From contig CM066985.1 in assembly GCA_033977485.1 (NCBI GenBank), forward strand, positions 73,889,045 to 73,953,044: a DNA stretch of 64,000 nucleotides, read 5' to 3'. The position numbers and the translations under genes are program-made. Shown here in pieces: positions 13,085-22,797 of this stretch. The stretch's first letter is position 1. Every line of letters starts with the position of its first letter. A model generated the notes under the pieces. That model worked only from the letters and a program-made list of their open reading frames with translations. It had not been told where the DNA came from and searched no databases. Source of the stretch: Hydrangea macrophylla. Taxonomy: Eukaryota; Streptophyta; Magnoliopsida; Cornales; Hydrangeaceae.

Positions 13085-13715
13085 GGGCCAGTCAGCCATA
13101 CCACCCTAAAACCAATACAATACTACATAAAGCCCAAGGCCCAAATATTTAACTCAATAACCCCTTCCCCAACCAAAATGACAAAACTGACCTAATTTTC
13201 TAATAAACCGAAAATACCCTCTCCTCCTACAGCAGAGCTGACGACGACGATACAGTTCAAGCTTCCATTCAAAATTCCTGTCAAATACGATAATCGAAAT
13301 TGACGATTCTTCGTGTGATTTGAGGACGAAACATTGATCAGACGCAGAAATTCTCCAGAAAAACACAATCACATTGTCAAATGGCGACGAAAAGTAAGTA
13401 GAAATTTTCATCCAACTTCTGTTAATGTTCATAGTTTTCAATTGAATCAAAGAATGCACACATATTTAATTTTAAAACCCTAAAAATTGACTTCGAAGCA
13501 AGACTCCATGAATATGAACTTCAAAAAAATGAAAATTAGGGTTTCTGACAGATAATACTAAAATTATCTGTTTCCCGAGGCACCTATGGTTTTTGTAGAT
13601 AATACAGCCTCACTTTTTTTTTGTATAAACTCAAAATAGTACATTTGATTTGTTGTATGTTGCTGATTTCATGTTAGGTTGTTTAATACATGTTGAAAAC
13701 CTAACCTACAAACAC

Positions 13716-14178
13716 AACAGATAATATTATCTGTTGTATACAACTTTTAAATAACATACCAAATCTCGTCGTTATATTTATTCTAATTAGCAACTAAAGC
13801 TTGTTTACAAAACAGATAATATTATCTGTTGTGCATAACACATTATTTGTTGTGAATCACAAATTCTCTTGTCCAACATATAATATTATATGTTTGATAA
13901 ACACAAATTCTCTTGAACAGCATAACAGATAATATTATCAAACAGATAATATTATCTGTTTATAACTTTTACACTACATGCCACAACAAATTAGCAACTA
14001 AAGCTTGTTCCAAACAGATATTATTATCTATTTTGAAACAGATAATATTATCTGCTGTGAGGTACAATAAGTACTTCAGACTGTTTTCAAACAGATAATA
14101 TTATCTGTTTTACAAAACAGATAACACTATTTGTTGTGCATCACAAATTCTCTTGTCCAACAGATAATATTATCTGTT
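13716..14178. repeat. Palindrome cluster in intron 1
   Basis: Exact copies of AACAGATAATATTATCTGTT start at 13716, 13811, 13941, 14090 and 14159. Variants start at 13875, 14013, 14037 and 14116, and a weaker one at 14323. The copy at 13875 is AACATATAATATTATATGTT, changed on both arms so that it is still a perfect palindrome. Several copies are preceded by TAGCAACTAAAGCTTGTT or by ACTTCAGACTGTTTTCAA. Confidence 0.95.
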
Positions 14179-14376
14179 TTGAATTATAGAACTTTACATA
14201 TAACTTTACAGATAACATTGTCGTTATATTGCTTTACATCTTGCACATTATAGATAACTTTATTTATTCTTCAAAGTTTGTTTTTTCTAGTAATTTGTTA
14301 ACAAATTTTACCTGTTGAGCAAAACAGATAACTTTATCTGTAAATTAAGCTTATCTTAATTGCATGATTTTAACAG

Positions 14377-15092
14377 GTGTTGCAAAAAAACCAACAAATA
14401 AGAAGAACAATAAATCAAAAGTAGACAGAAAGGCAGGGAAGAGCTATGCCAAACAATTTCGTTCTAGTTTGCAGCCTATGCAAACCCTAATGGAAGGGTT
14501 AGAGATCCATAAAAGGCATCATAAGTACCTCCAGAAAACTCCATTTTGGCTACTGATAAATGCTTTTCTAACCAACACGGTAGCGAATTGCAGCTGCAGG
14601 AAATCAGACACAGAAGTAGCTGAACTAATTCGCACATACAATTCTGCATACAAGGCATTTCAGGTTGGAGGGAAAAATATAATGATAAAGGAGGAAGATA
14701 TTGCTGTAATATTTGGGATAAAGTCGGGGAGAGAAGAAATGGCACTTAAAGGGAAGAAAAAGCCAACATCAAGCTTCATGGATAGATGGTTTAATGATGG
14801 CACTACATTATCTACCCCAGTTATAAAATTGAAGATACATACAGCAATAAAGGGACGAACAAAAGAAGACATGGAAGATTTCACGAGGCTACTTTGCCTA
14901 TATTTGTTTGTGACCCTATTTTTCCCAACAACTGGATATCAAATTGGTTGGACATACATCAAATATGTTGAAGACCTAGATGATATGTGCAAATATGCAT
15001 GGTCAGAAGCAATTTGGGAACAACTAAGAACTTCAATTGCAGAAAACCATAAAGATCCAGACAAAGTTTCAGGATGTGTGGCTGCATTGCTA
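14377..15092 (+). CDS. Exon 2: N-terminal domain of the Ulp1-like protein
   Basis: 238 uninterrupted codons between TTTTAACAG and CTA|GTAAGT. The start is basic (KKPTNKKNNKSK). It is followed by a hydrophobic and aromatic helical domain with FWLLINAFL, EEDIAVIFGIKSG, RLLCLYLFVTLFFPTTGYQ and KYAWSEAIWEQL. This layout is typical of the domain ahead of Ulp1 modules in plant MULE-encoded and related host proteins. The ATG at 14364 lies in the intron: the ATG of exon 1 joins in frame and is the better start. Homology is judged from pattern only. Confidence 0.65.
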
Positions 15093-15105
15093 GTAAGTTG
15101 AATGA

Positions 15106-15125
15106 AACAGATAATATTATCTGTG
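15106..15125. repeat. Palindrome copy in intron 2
   Basis: AACAGATAATATTATCTGTG, one base from the exact 20-mer, 13 bp after the exon 2 splice donor. Confidence 0.9.
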
Positions 15126-15429
15126 AGCTATATTTTATATGCAATGATTAATTTATAGGTTAACAAATAATGTTTATGCAGTATTGGTTGTGCGAGAAGA
15201 CAACAATATTAAAACCAATGAAGAAACAAGAATGCACCAGATTTGAAAATGGGATCTATCAGAACTAAAAAAGATTCTTGGTGATAGAGGGATCAGAAAT
15301 TTGGAAGCACATGAGGTATAATCAACGACGTTGAATCAAATATAAAAGAAATAAATAATATAAGGAAAAATTAACTGCATTACAAATTCTCTATTGCTTG
15401 ACAGAGATTATTCAAGTATGCATCACTAA

Positions 15430-15791
15430 TAATATTATCTGTTGGATAACATAACTCTTTTGTGAACAGATAACATTATCTGTTTTACATTATAGATGAA
15501 TAAATCTGTTCTAATTAGAAACTAAGGCTTGTTTACAAAACAGATAATATTATCTGTTGGGCAACATAACTGTTTTGTGAAACAGATAATATTATATGTT
15601 TAACATTATAGATGAAAAAATCTGTTCTAATTAGAAACTAATGCTTGTTTACAAAACAGATAATATTATCTGTTGGGCAACATAACTCTTTTGTGAAACA
15701 GATAATATTATCTGTTTTACATTATAGATGAAAAAAATATGTTCTAATTAAAAACTAAGGCTTGTTTACAAAACAGATAATATTATCTGTT
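15430..15791. repeat. 116-bp tandem array with palindromes in intron 3
   Basis: Each unit holds two palindromes. One series starts at 15465, 15581 and 15697, the other at 15539, 15655 and 15772, giving a period of 116-117 bp. Exact 20-mers are at 15539, 15655, 15697 and 15772. The units also share ACATTATAGATGAAAAAA and CTAAGGCTTGTTTACAAA. The array ends about 40 bp before the exon 4 acceptor. Confidence 0.9.
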
Positions 15792-15831
15792 GTAAATATA
15801 CAATAACACTCTTATTCTGTCAACTATGCAG

Positions 15832-16913
15832 GTATGTGGTCAAGCACTTGGAATGATAACCAAGGAAAAGGAAATGCTCATCTATGAAGAAGACGAAGAA
15901 GACGAAAATAATGATGAAAACATTGATGAACAAGGAGAGGATGAAGATAGGGAAGAAGAAGAAGAAGAAGAAGAAGAAGAAGAAGAAGAAGAATATGAGG
16001 AACAAGAAGAAAAAGAAGAAGATGAACAAGAACAAGAAGAAGAAGAAGAAGAAGAAGAAGAACAAGAAGATGAGGATGATAAAGAAGGAAAAGCAAAAGA
16101 GGAAGCATGTGAAGAAGAAGAAGAAGAAGGAGAACAAGAAGAAGAACAAAAAGATGAGGATGATGAAGAACAAAAAGAAAAAAATGAAGCAACTGAAGAA
16201 GAAGAACAAGAAGAACAAGAACAAGAAGATGGTTATGATGATTATAATAATGATGATGATAATGACAATGATGATGATGATGATAATGATTATCACAATG
16301 GAAATCAAAAAGAAATAATGGTTCAGGATGAAGAAGAACAAGAGTCACAAGGACATCAAGAAGATGATGACAAATGTGTGTACAAGCAGTGGCTCGAACA
16401 CTATAACAATGATGGCCAATATGACATAAACAAGGGAGAAGAAACAGAAAATGAGACAAATAATGAGCAACAACTACAGTTAAGTGAATCTGCGCACCTT
16501 GAAGAGGACAAGAGCAAACAGCCGGAAGATGAACAACAGATAAACTTGACACTCTCACAAGAAAGAAGTAACTTTAAAATCTCATCAGCTGAATCCGTGG
16601 AGTTCGACATGGAAAATTTCAATAATTTGTGCAATGTAATGATAGATGACATTGAAATAGATAGTAGCCTGGAAGAGAAGAGGTTGAAGGACATAAATGC
16701 TGAGCATAAAGAGACAATTACAGAACTAATGAATGAAAGAGAGAAACTGGTAGAGAAGTTCATGTATCTTGAAAAAGAAAACAACAAGTAAACAATATCA
16801 ATTCTTGAAAAGTCCATCAGAATACATTACATGGAGGACGAGATGACTGAAAAGGACAACGAAATTGAAGGAATGAAGAAACATATTTAGCACCTTGAGA
16901 GCATAATCAATAG
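15832..16913 (+). CDS. Exon 4: acidic low-complexity tract and coiled coil
   Basis: The frame opens VCGQALGMITKEKEM and enters about 130 residues that are almost all Glu, Asp, Lys, Gln and Asn, encoded by GAA/GAT trinucleotide runs (about 15890-16320). After that comes a heptad-like helix (EKRLKDINAEHKETITEL). The frame is open to the TAA at 16789 and would continue through a TAG at 16888 to the predicted donor at 16913. The donor lies at the edge of a repeat module also found in intron 1. The long leucine- and phenylalanine-rich frames on the other strand are shadows of the trinucleotide run. Confidence 0.6.
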
Positions 16914-17086
16914 GTACAATAAGTTCTTCAGACTGTTTTCAAACAGATATTATTATCTGTTTTGAAACAGATATTATTATCTGTTTTGAGGTACAGTAAG
17001 TACTTCAGACTGTTTTCATACAGATAATATTATCTGTTGAAAAACAAATAATATTATCTGTTGAGAAACAGATAAGATTATCTGCT
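16914..17086. repeat. Palindrome cluster in intron 4
   Basis: Variants of the 20-mer start at 16942, 16966, 17019, 17043 and 17067. The intron begins GTACAATAAGTTCTTCAGAC, nearly the same as a module in intron 1 (about 14062) and as another copy further into this intron (about 16991). The predicted splice donor is therefore part of the dispersed module. Confidence 0.85.
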
Positions 17087-17153
17087 GTACATTATATATA
17101 ATATATGTCTGTTCTAACTAGCAACTGAGGCACTTTTCATGTCCCCTAAACAG

Positions 17154-17813
17154 CTACTTGTCCTTGAACATTAATCTAGAGATAGAGAAGAATAAAAATG
17201 AAGAATGTGTTCAGAAGGAGGCACTGAAAGGAACTGAAACAGACATCACAGAGACGGAATATGTGCAAGTTTTGGAGGAGTAAGTCCAGAAATACAAGAG
17301 AACCCAACAAGATCAGGCCAAAAAATATGATCAGCACATCAAGGCAAGAGATAGAAAACTTGAAGAACAGAGTCAACTGATTACTAGGCTTGTCTATGAG
17401 AAACAGACTCTGATAAAACAGATACAGGACCTCAAGGATCAACAAACGCCAGAAAGGGCAAGCAAAGAAGAGATAAAGGAAGATGAACAAGTAAAAACAA
17501 GGTCAATGGTAAGGAATATCAGGAACAAACAAAGAAAAGAGAACAAGGACCCATTGTATGACTATGGTGATAAAAAAGGAAAGGGCAAGCAACAAATAGA
17601 TGGAGGAATAAAAAGGAAAAGGCAAACAGCCGGAGAAGAAGCAGATAAAGGACTTGAGAAGCTGATGATTGATATCGACGAATACACGGAAAAAAAGCCA
17701 AGGAAAATTAAGAAAGCAAAGTCGAAGAGAGGAAAAACAAATCCGATGTTGAAATACATGAAGATAAAAGACAGATAAAAGATGAAGCACATAATGGAAT
17801 TCGAAAATAACGA
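17154..17813 (+). pseudogene. Exon 5: coiled coil and basic region
   Basis: It follows CCCCTAAACAG and joins exon 4 in phase. The translation is helical and charged (QAKKYDQHIKARDRKLEEQ, LVYEKQTLIKQIQDLKD), then strongly basic with KKGKGKQQ, KRKRQ and KKPRKIKKAKSKRGK, which could act as a nuclear localisation signal (inference). In-frame stops at 17281-17283 and 17776-17778 interrupt it. The donor at CGA|GTAAGT joins exon 6 in phase. Confidence 0.6.
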
Positions 17814-17900
17814 GTAAGTACGATTGCAATTCAAGTACAAAATTAATTTCCATACATTCATTTCCATCTAAACTAACAACATACTTGTTGAATTTGTTAG

Positions 17901-19109
17901 CAATAAGGCAGTGATCTGGAGTAGATCAAAATCTTCTGAATACATCAGCCTTCAGGACGTGTTGGAACTGCAAGATGGTGATCAAGTGACCAATAATGTA
18001 AAATACTATCTGTCCTATTCAAACCAAATTATGTAACAGATAATATTATTTGTTAGACAGATAACATTATCTGTCCATTATCTTGCTTATCAAATGGACA
18101 GATAATATTATCTGTAATAATTTATTACTTCATGGATACAAATACTAAAATGCCAATAACGTCTGACTCTAGGTAATTGATGTGTATGCTGAAATATCGA
18201 TGCACGATCAAGAAAACCTAACACCATTGGATGCTACAAAGAAAGATAAACACTTCTTCTTCACTAGCATGGGCATGGTAAGCAACAAATACCGTTTTGA
18301 AAAGCAATGAACACATATATCTTATAAGCATAATATATCATTCAAGTGCATGCTATAACATTATATGTTTCTGTTATTATCTGTTTCTGTTGCTCCTTTG
18401 CAAAACAGACTCTGATCACAGAAAACGTACAAAAATTGAGGGAGTCAATGTTCGATAAATACATTGGACAAGATACTGCTGACTATAGATATTTGCACTT
18501 TCCAATCAATTCAAGTGGCAGATCATTATATTTAAATCATTGGACTTTGTTAGTCTATGATCAAGAAGAAGAAATATGGAGGTCTTACAACTCCAGAAAG
18601 CCAAGGACAGGCCAAGATCAGTATCTCAGGGATGCTATTACGATGGTATAAAATCTTCACATATATGAAACTCCACAACAAATACTTGACATATTACTTT
18701 CAGACTTAACTCACTAAATCACCTGTTTTATGTACAGAAAGATCACTACATCAAGGTTCTAAAGCAAAAGCAAGAACAAATGGGTGTTAAAGTGACAATC
18801 AATGATGATGCTCCACTATTTGAAATGGAGAAAACACCTCAACAAATGAAAACAAGGTACGTATGAACTTACAACCTATTATATCACATTGAGTCAGCAA
18901 CAGATAATATTATCTGTTGTGAACAATAGAGAATATATTATAAACTAAAGTACTCACATATAATTTAACATTGACAAACGACTCTTGTTTGTAGTGTGGA
19001 TTGTGGGATAACTGTTTGCTACCTCATGAAAAGAACTCATGGACCGAGAAGGCGGCCTTACAAAGGAGGGCAGCGAATCTGGCAGAAAGTATATAGATTA
19101 CGGTATTGA
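17901..19109 (+). CDS. Exons 6-10: uninterrupted C48 (Ulp1-like) peptidase module
   Basis: Five exons (17901-17997, 18173-18277, 18409-18645, 18738-18856, 18995-19109) join in frame without a stop and end at TGA 19107-19109. The module shows the conserved entry VIDVYAEI. The catalytic His is in HWTLLVYD (codon 18538-18540) and the nucleophile Cys in VDCGITVCYLMK (codon 19002-19004). The third triad position reads Asn in RSYNSR (codon 18589-18591), where the family usually has Asp; GAC to AAC would explain it. Upstream exons are broken, so this part has outlasted the rest or has had less time to decay. Confidence 0.75.
18035..18116. repeat. Palindrome cluster in intron 6
   Basis: Three near-copies at about 18035, 18056 and 18097, each one to three bases from the 20-mer. 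The intron is 175 bp, so the palindromes make up about a third of it. Confidence 0.85.
18899..18918. repeat. Exact palindrome in intron 9
   Basis: AACAGATAATATTATCTGTT, inside the short intron between the exons carrying the catalytic His and the catalytic Cys. Confidence 0.95.
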
Positions 19110-19370
19110 ATACCATTTTTTGTATAGATGTATAGAGATAGTCTGATTTGGGGATATGAACAGATAGATGTTTATACATAGATGTATACATTATAGCACA
19201 GAATATCATTTTTGTATACATTATAGCACAGAAGAACTCATTGGTTGTTTTATTTTTAATGGGATTTATGCGACTGAAAAGAAGAAAGTTCATAGTTTAT
19301 AAATGATATGAATAGAAAGCTGGTTTTGGCTTATGTTCTATGACTCTCCTGTGCATGAATATTAGTATAC

Positions 19371-19735
19371 AAGTTATTTAATATTTGAATTGCAAACTGA
19401 TAATATTATCTATATTATCTGCAACAGATAATATCTGTTGCAGAAACAGTTTCAAATCAAACATTGCAGAAACATATAATATTATCTGTTGTGTACAAGT
19501 TTTACAAAACAAACCATTACAAAGCCCATATTATCATAGCAAAGAATACTAGTATGCAAGTTATTTAATATTTGAATTGCAAACAAATAATATTATCTGC
19601 AACAGATAATATTATCTGTTGCAGAAACAGTTTCAAATCAAACATTGCAGAAACAGATAATATTATCTGTTGTGTACAAGTTTTACAAAACAAACCATTA
19701 CAAAACCCATATTATCATATCAAAGAATACTACAT
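19371..19735. repeat. 188-bp tandem duplication with palindromes between the two genes
   Basis: The segment beginning AAGTTATTTAATATTTGAAT at 19371 repeats at 19559, and both copies end near ATTATCATA.CAAAGAATAC. Exact 20-mers are at 19601 and 19652. The left copy has decayed counterparts, including one at 19471. The block lies between the convergent 3' ends of the Ulp1-like gene and the transposase. Confidence 0.9.
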
Positions 19736-20896
19736 ACATATAGAACATATTAACCAAAAAAATAGTAGACACTTTATTCAGAAGTCAAAGCCATGACACA
19801 TTCAGACACATAAAATCCAAATCTGTAATTCAACAGATAATAGGTATATATTGAATTACAAAGCTTCATTGCATGTCTTTCTGTTGTGTTTGGCATATTT
19901 GCCACACCTACCACACCTCACACTCCTAAAACTCTCAACCCTCGAAGGAATTCTCTTTTTTCTTGGCCTTCCGGGTTGCTTTCTTAACAAGGGAGGGCGA
20001 ACAACCATATCTTTAACGCTGGCATTGGGTTTGGTGACCGTTGGAACACCAAAAATAGACTTGCTATATGCCTCAGAGAAACTGCTCACATGGTACCATC
20101 TATCCACAAACGTATTCAAGTCATTCCCGCTACTTTGAATAACAACACAAGCATGACTACACAGAAAACCCATTTAATTGCCACTGGAAGCAAGAGCATG
20201 TCAAACTATGGATATCAACCAACACAGATGGCATACACTAAACCTCAAACAAATCATCATAACACTTAATCACTTTCCACGTCCGACCCTCATTTAAAGA
20301 TGTATGCAATCTCTTCTCCATTTCAGGGCAGATAACAAAACTCTATTTCTTGCACAAATCTCTCCGATAGGACATTTGCTTCATAATTTGAACCCTAATC
20401 TTATCAACCATCTCAGTTATAGGCATGTGACGAGCTACTGCAATTTGAGAGTTAAAAGACTTAGCAGCATTAGAAGAAATCTCACCATAACGCTTTCCTT
20501 TGAAGTAAGCATGACACCACTTATCAAGAGGAAGATCATGCAAAAAGTTATCAATTTTTTTGCCACCCTCATGTCTCAACTGATCCATGTGAGGACAAAA
20601 AGCTGCTTCAGTCGGAGCATAAGCACACCTACGGAACAATGCCACAATCCTCTCCCTAAAATCCTTGTCCACCCCACTATATTTCTCCCGCAAATTTTTC
20701 TCCAAGTGAATCATACAAAAAGCATGTGGAGATGATGGAAAAATGCTAGAAACAGCATGAACAAGACCAGGATTGCAATCTGAGACAAACGTCACAATAC
20801 GATCATTCGAAAAAACTTCACGCAATTGGCCACAAAACCACATCCAATTGTCAAGATTCTCGGAATCAACAACACCAAATGCAACAGGAAACAAAC

Positions 20897-21041
20897 CTGT
20901 ATCAGCATTGAATAGCTACTTAATACAAAAACACAAATATAACAAAAATATACCACAATCCATAATTTAAAAACCAGTAGACACAAACAGATAATGTTAT
21001 CTGTTATGTATAATAGATAATATTATCTGTTATGTACTCAC
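20897..21041 (-). other. Intron of the transposase gene
   Basis: On the minus strand the exon ends GGTAACCAAG and the intron starts GTGAGTAC. The acceptor is CTGATACAG. Joining the exons gives an uninterrupted GKDGNQGLFPVAFG, as expected in this family. The intron contains two palindrome variants (20986 and 21012). Confidence 0.8.
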
Positions 21042-21250
21042 CTTGGTTACCATCCTTTCCAGTTGCAGCCAACAAGTTACCCTTGTATCTACCCTTTAAA
21101 AATGTGCCATCCAAGAATAACAAGGGACGACAAAAATTGAATCCATATATGCACCCGTAAAAAGAAACAAACAATCTCTTAAAATGCCCACTACCATGAT
21201 CATATTCAAACTCAATACAGCTGCCCGTGTTATTCTTCAACGCCTCATCG

Positions 21251-21438
21251 GTATAACATCGAAGAAGATCAAAAGACAACAAATCATCTCCATAAAGTTC
21301 TCTCCTAGCCTTTTCAACACCCAACCACGCATGGTGGTAGCTAGGTATACCATCGAAGAAGATCAAAAGACAACAAATCATCTCCATAAAGTTCTCTCCT
21401 AGCCTTTTCAACACCCAACCACGCATGGTGGTAGCTAA
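21251..21438. repeat. 94-bp tandem duplication inside the transposase
   Basis: The sequence from GTATAACATCGAAGAAGATC to GGTGGTAGCTA repeats with a 94-bp offset and almost no change. Since 94 is not a multiple of three, the transposase frame is shifted and the peptide YHHAWLGVEKARRELYGDD is encoded twice. The near identity of the copies suggests a late event. Confidence 0.9.
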
Positions 21439-22297
21439 TATCAAGTCCATATTTATCTTTAAAATCCCGAACAACTTCAAATGGACGGGTCAAAGGCTTT
21501 GACCGAACATCATCTACAACAACGCTACCAACTAAATCAGAGCTCATCCTTGGATTTCGTGAAGTCCGAATAGAAGCCCCACAAGTGTGCTCTTTATTGA
21601 ACTTCTTTATATAAAGAAAACCATTCGAACGAACAACTGATGCATGTATCCGCCACAAATAGCCCCTAGAATCCTTGAATTTACATTCAGCCGTAATCCT
21701 TCCCTTCTCATTCTTTGTGTACTTGAATTAAAAACCAAGTTCAATAGCATATTTACAAAGCACTGTACAAAATTCAGCACTACCGCCTTCAAAACACTGT
21801 CCAACACCAACTACTCCATTAGCCCAAGAAGCAGATAATAAGACTTTTTCCTTGTGAGATATATACGAAGTTAGTAAGTCTCTTTCACTACTGACTACTA
21901 ACTAGTCAACATACCCATGCTATATGCTTCATGGACACTACTAGACCGATCCTCAACAAAACTAACACAACCACTCTTCTCAATAACAACAATATCACCA
22001 CGACCACCACAAACACCATTAACCAATAAAATCATGTTTTGGAAATCATCTTCATTCTCTAAAATACAGTTTGAATGCCCACTAATACAATACTCAAAAG
22101 AAACATTGTTAGGTGTCAAGTTACTCCATCTACCACAAACAAAATCCACCAAATTGTGGTAACAAAACTCGTTTGAAACCTTCACAACAGCTGTATAACC
22201 AACATGCTTCACCAACAATAGAACTGAATTGTCCATTATAATCTACCAAAAAAAAGAAACAGATTCAGAAATAGGGAATTATATAAAAACTGTTTCA

Positions 22298-22475
22298 AAC
22301 AGATAATATTATCTGTTTTAATACTATCTGCTTCAGTTCGTCTAAACCACATATGCATTACATAATAATTATAACAAACAGATAATATTATCTGTTTTAA
22401 TACTATCTGCTTCAGTTTGTCTAAAACACATATGCATTACATAATAATTATAACAAACAGATAATATTATCTGTT
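22298..22475. repeat. 79-bp tandem array with three exact palindromes, transposase leader
   Basis: Exact 20-mers at 22298, 22377 and 22456, spaced exactly 79 bp. Each is followed by TTAATACTATCTGCTTCAGT and CATATGCATTACATA. The array lies just upstream (in minus-strand terms) of the transposase start at 22236, in a probable leader or leader intron. Confidence 0.95.
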
Positions 22476-22740
22476 TTAATACTATCTGCTTCAGTTCGTC
22501 TAAAACACATATGCATTACATAGTAATTATAACCAAAGAGATCATCAGAATCGGCTTCAGATAGTATTACAGATATTCAAAACCCTACGAATAAAAAAAA
22601 ACAAGCTGAAATCGTACCTGTATTACAATTCTATAAGAAAATGATGAAGAAAAGCGAGATCTGAAGACTAATTATGCAACTCGAATATCTGAAAATCGAA
22701 AAACGAAATCTGGAGATCTTCAGTTTTACTGCACTCGAAT

Positions 22741-22746
22741 CAGAGA

Positions 22747-22796
<50 letters not shown>
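22741..22796. repeat. (GA)n microsatellite near the MULE right end
   Basis: About 55 bp of GAGAGA, about 200 bp inside the element. Pyrimidine-rich on the transposase strand, so it may lie in the promoter or 5' leader of that gene. Confidence 0.9.

Positions 22797-22797
<1 letters not shown>

Larger units (their letters stand above)
13381..19109 (+). pseudogene. Ulp1-like (C48 peptidase) gene of the MULE, ten predicted exons, disabled
   Basis: Predicted exons: 13381-13393, 14377-15092, 15182-15315, 15832-16913, 17154-17813, 17901-17997, 18173-18277, 18409-18645, 18738-18856 and 18995-19109. Every intron is GT-AG and the phases join in frame, except exon 3, whose 134 nt are one base short of a multiple of three. 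Its frame breaks near 15245-15250. Exon 1 starts ATGGCGACG. Exon 2 encodes a helical domain (FWLLINAFLTN, LFVTLFFPTTGYQIGWTYIK) like that preceding ULP domains in plant transposon proteins. Exons 4 and 5 encode an acidic tract and coiled coil, and the last five exons encode the peptidase. In-frame stops lie at 16789-16791 (TAA), 16888-16890 (TAG), 17281-17283 (TAA) and 17776-17778 (TAA), probably former Gln or similar codons. The family cleaves SUMO-like proteins; its role in the element is unknown. Confidence 0.8.
19856..22236 (-). pseudogene. MuDR/MULE-type transposase, disabled
   Basis: Read leftwards. The N-terminal part (22236-21898) starts MDNSVLLLVKH. A MuDR-type DNA-binding segment follows (GVGQCFEGGSAEF, YLWRIHASVV, KEHTCGASI, about 21800-21560). 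Next is the catalytic core with FLDGTFLKGRYKG and, after an intron at 20897-21041, FVSDCNPGLV and SPHAFCMIHLEKNL. The core is followed by a SWIM-like CSC...CSH zinc site near 20190-20150, and the C-terminus has GRPRKKR and a CGRCG...HNRKTC knuckle. Damage: a frameshift near 21895, TAA at 21728-21730, a 94-bp duplication at 21251-21438, TAG at 20343-20345 and 20238-20240, and a one-base insertion near 20175. The expected third acidic residue (usually AES) reads AKS at codon 20460-20462. The protein would have cut and moved the element. Confidence 0.85.

Noticed and set aside
13716..14178. The regular palindromes as a CRISPR array
   Set aside because: Spacing is irregular, the repeat is a full palindrome in plant nuclear DNA inside introns, and there are no spacers of constant length or cas genes.
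14364..14376. ATG at 14364 as the start of the Ulp1-like protein
   Set aside because: The sequence TTTTAACAG at 14368-14376 is a good splice acceptor, and the upstream exon at 13381-13393 joins in frame.
15820..16558. Long minus-strand frames rich in Leu, Phe and His
   Set aside because: They are shadows of the GAA/GAT trinucleotide run in exon 4 of the Ulp1-like gene.
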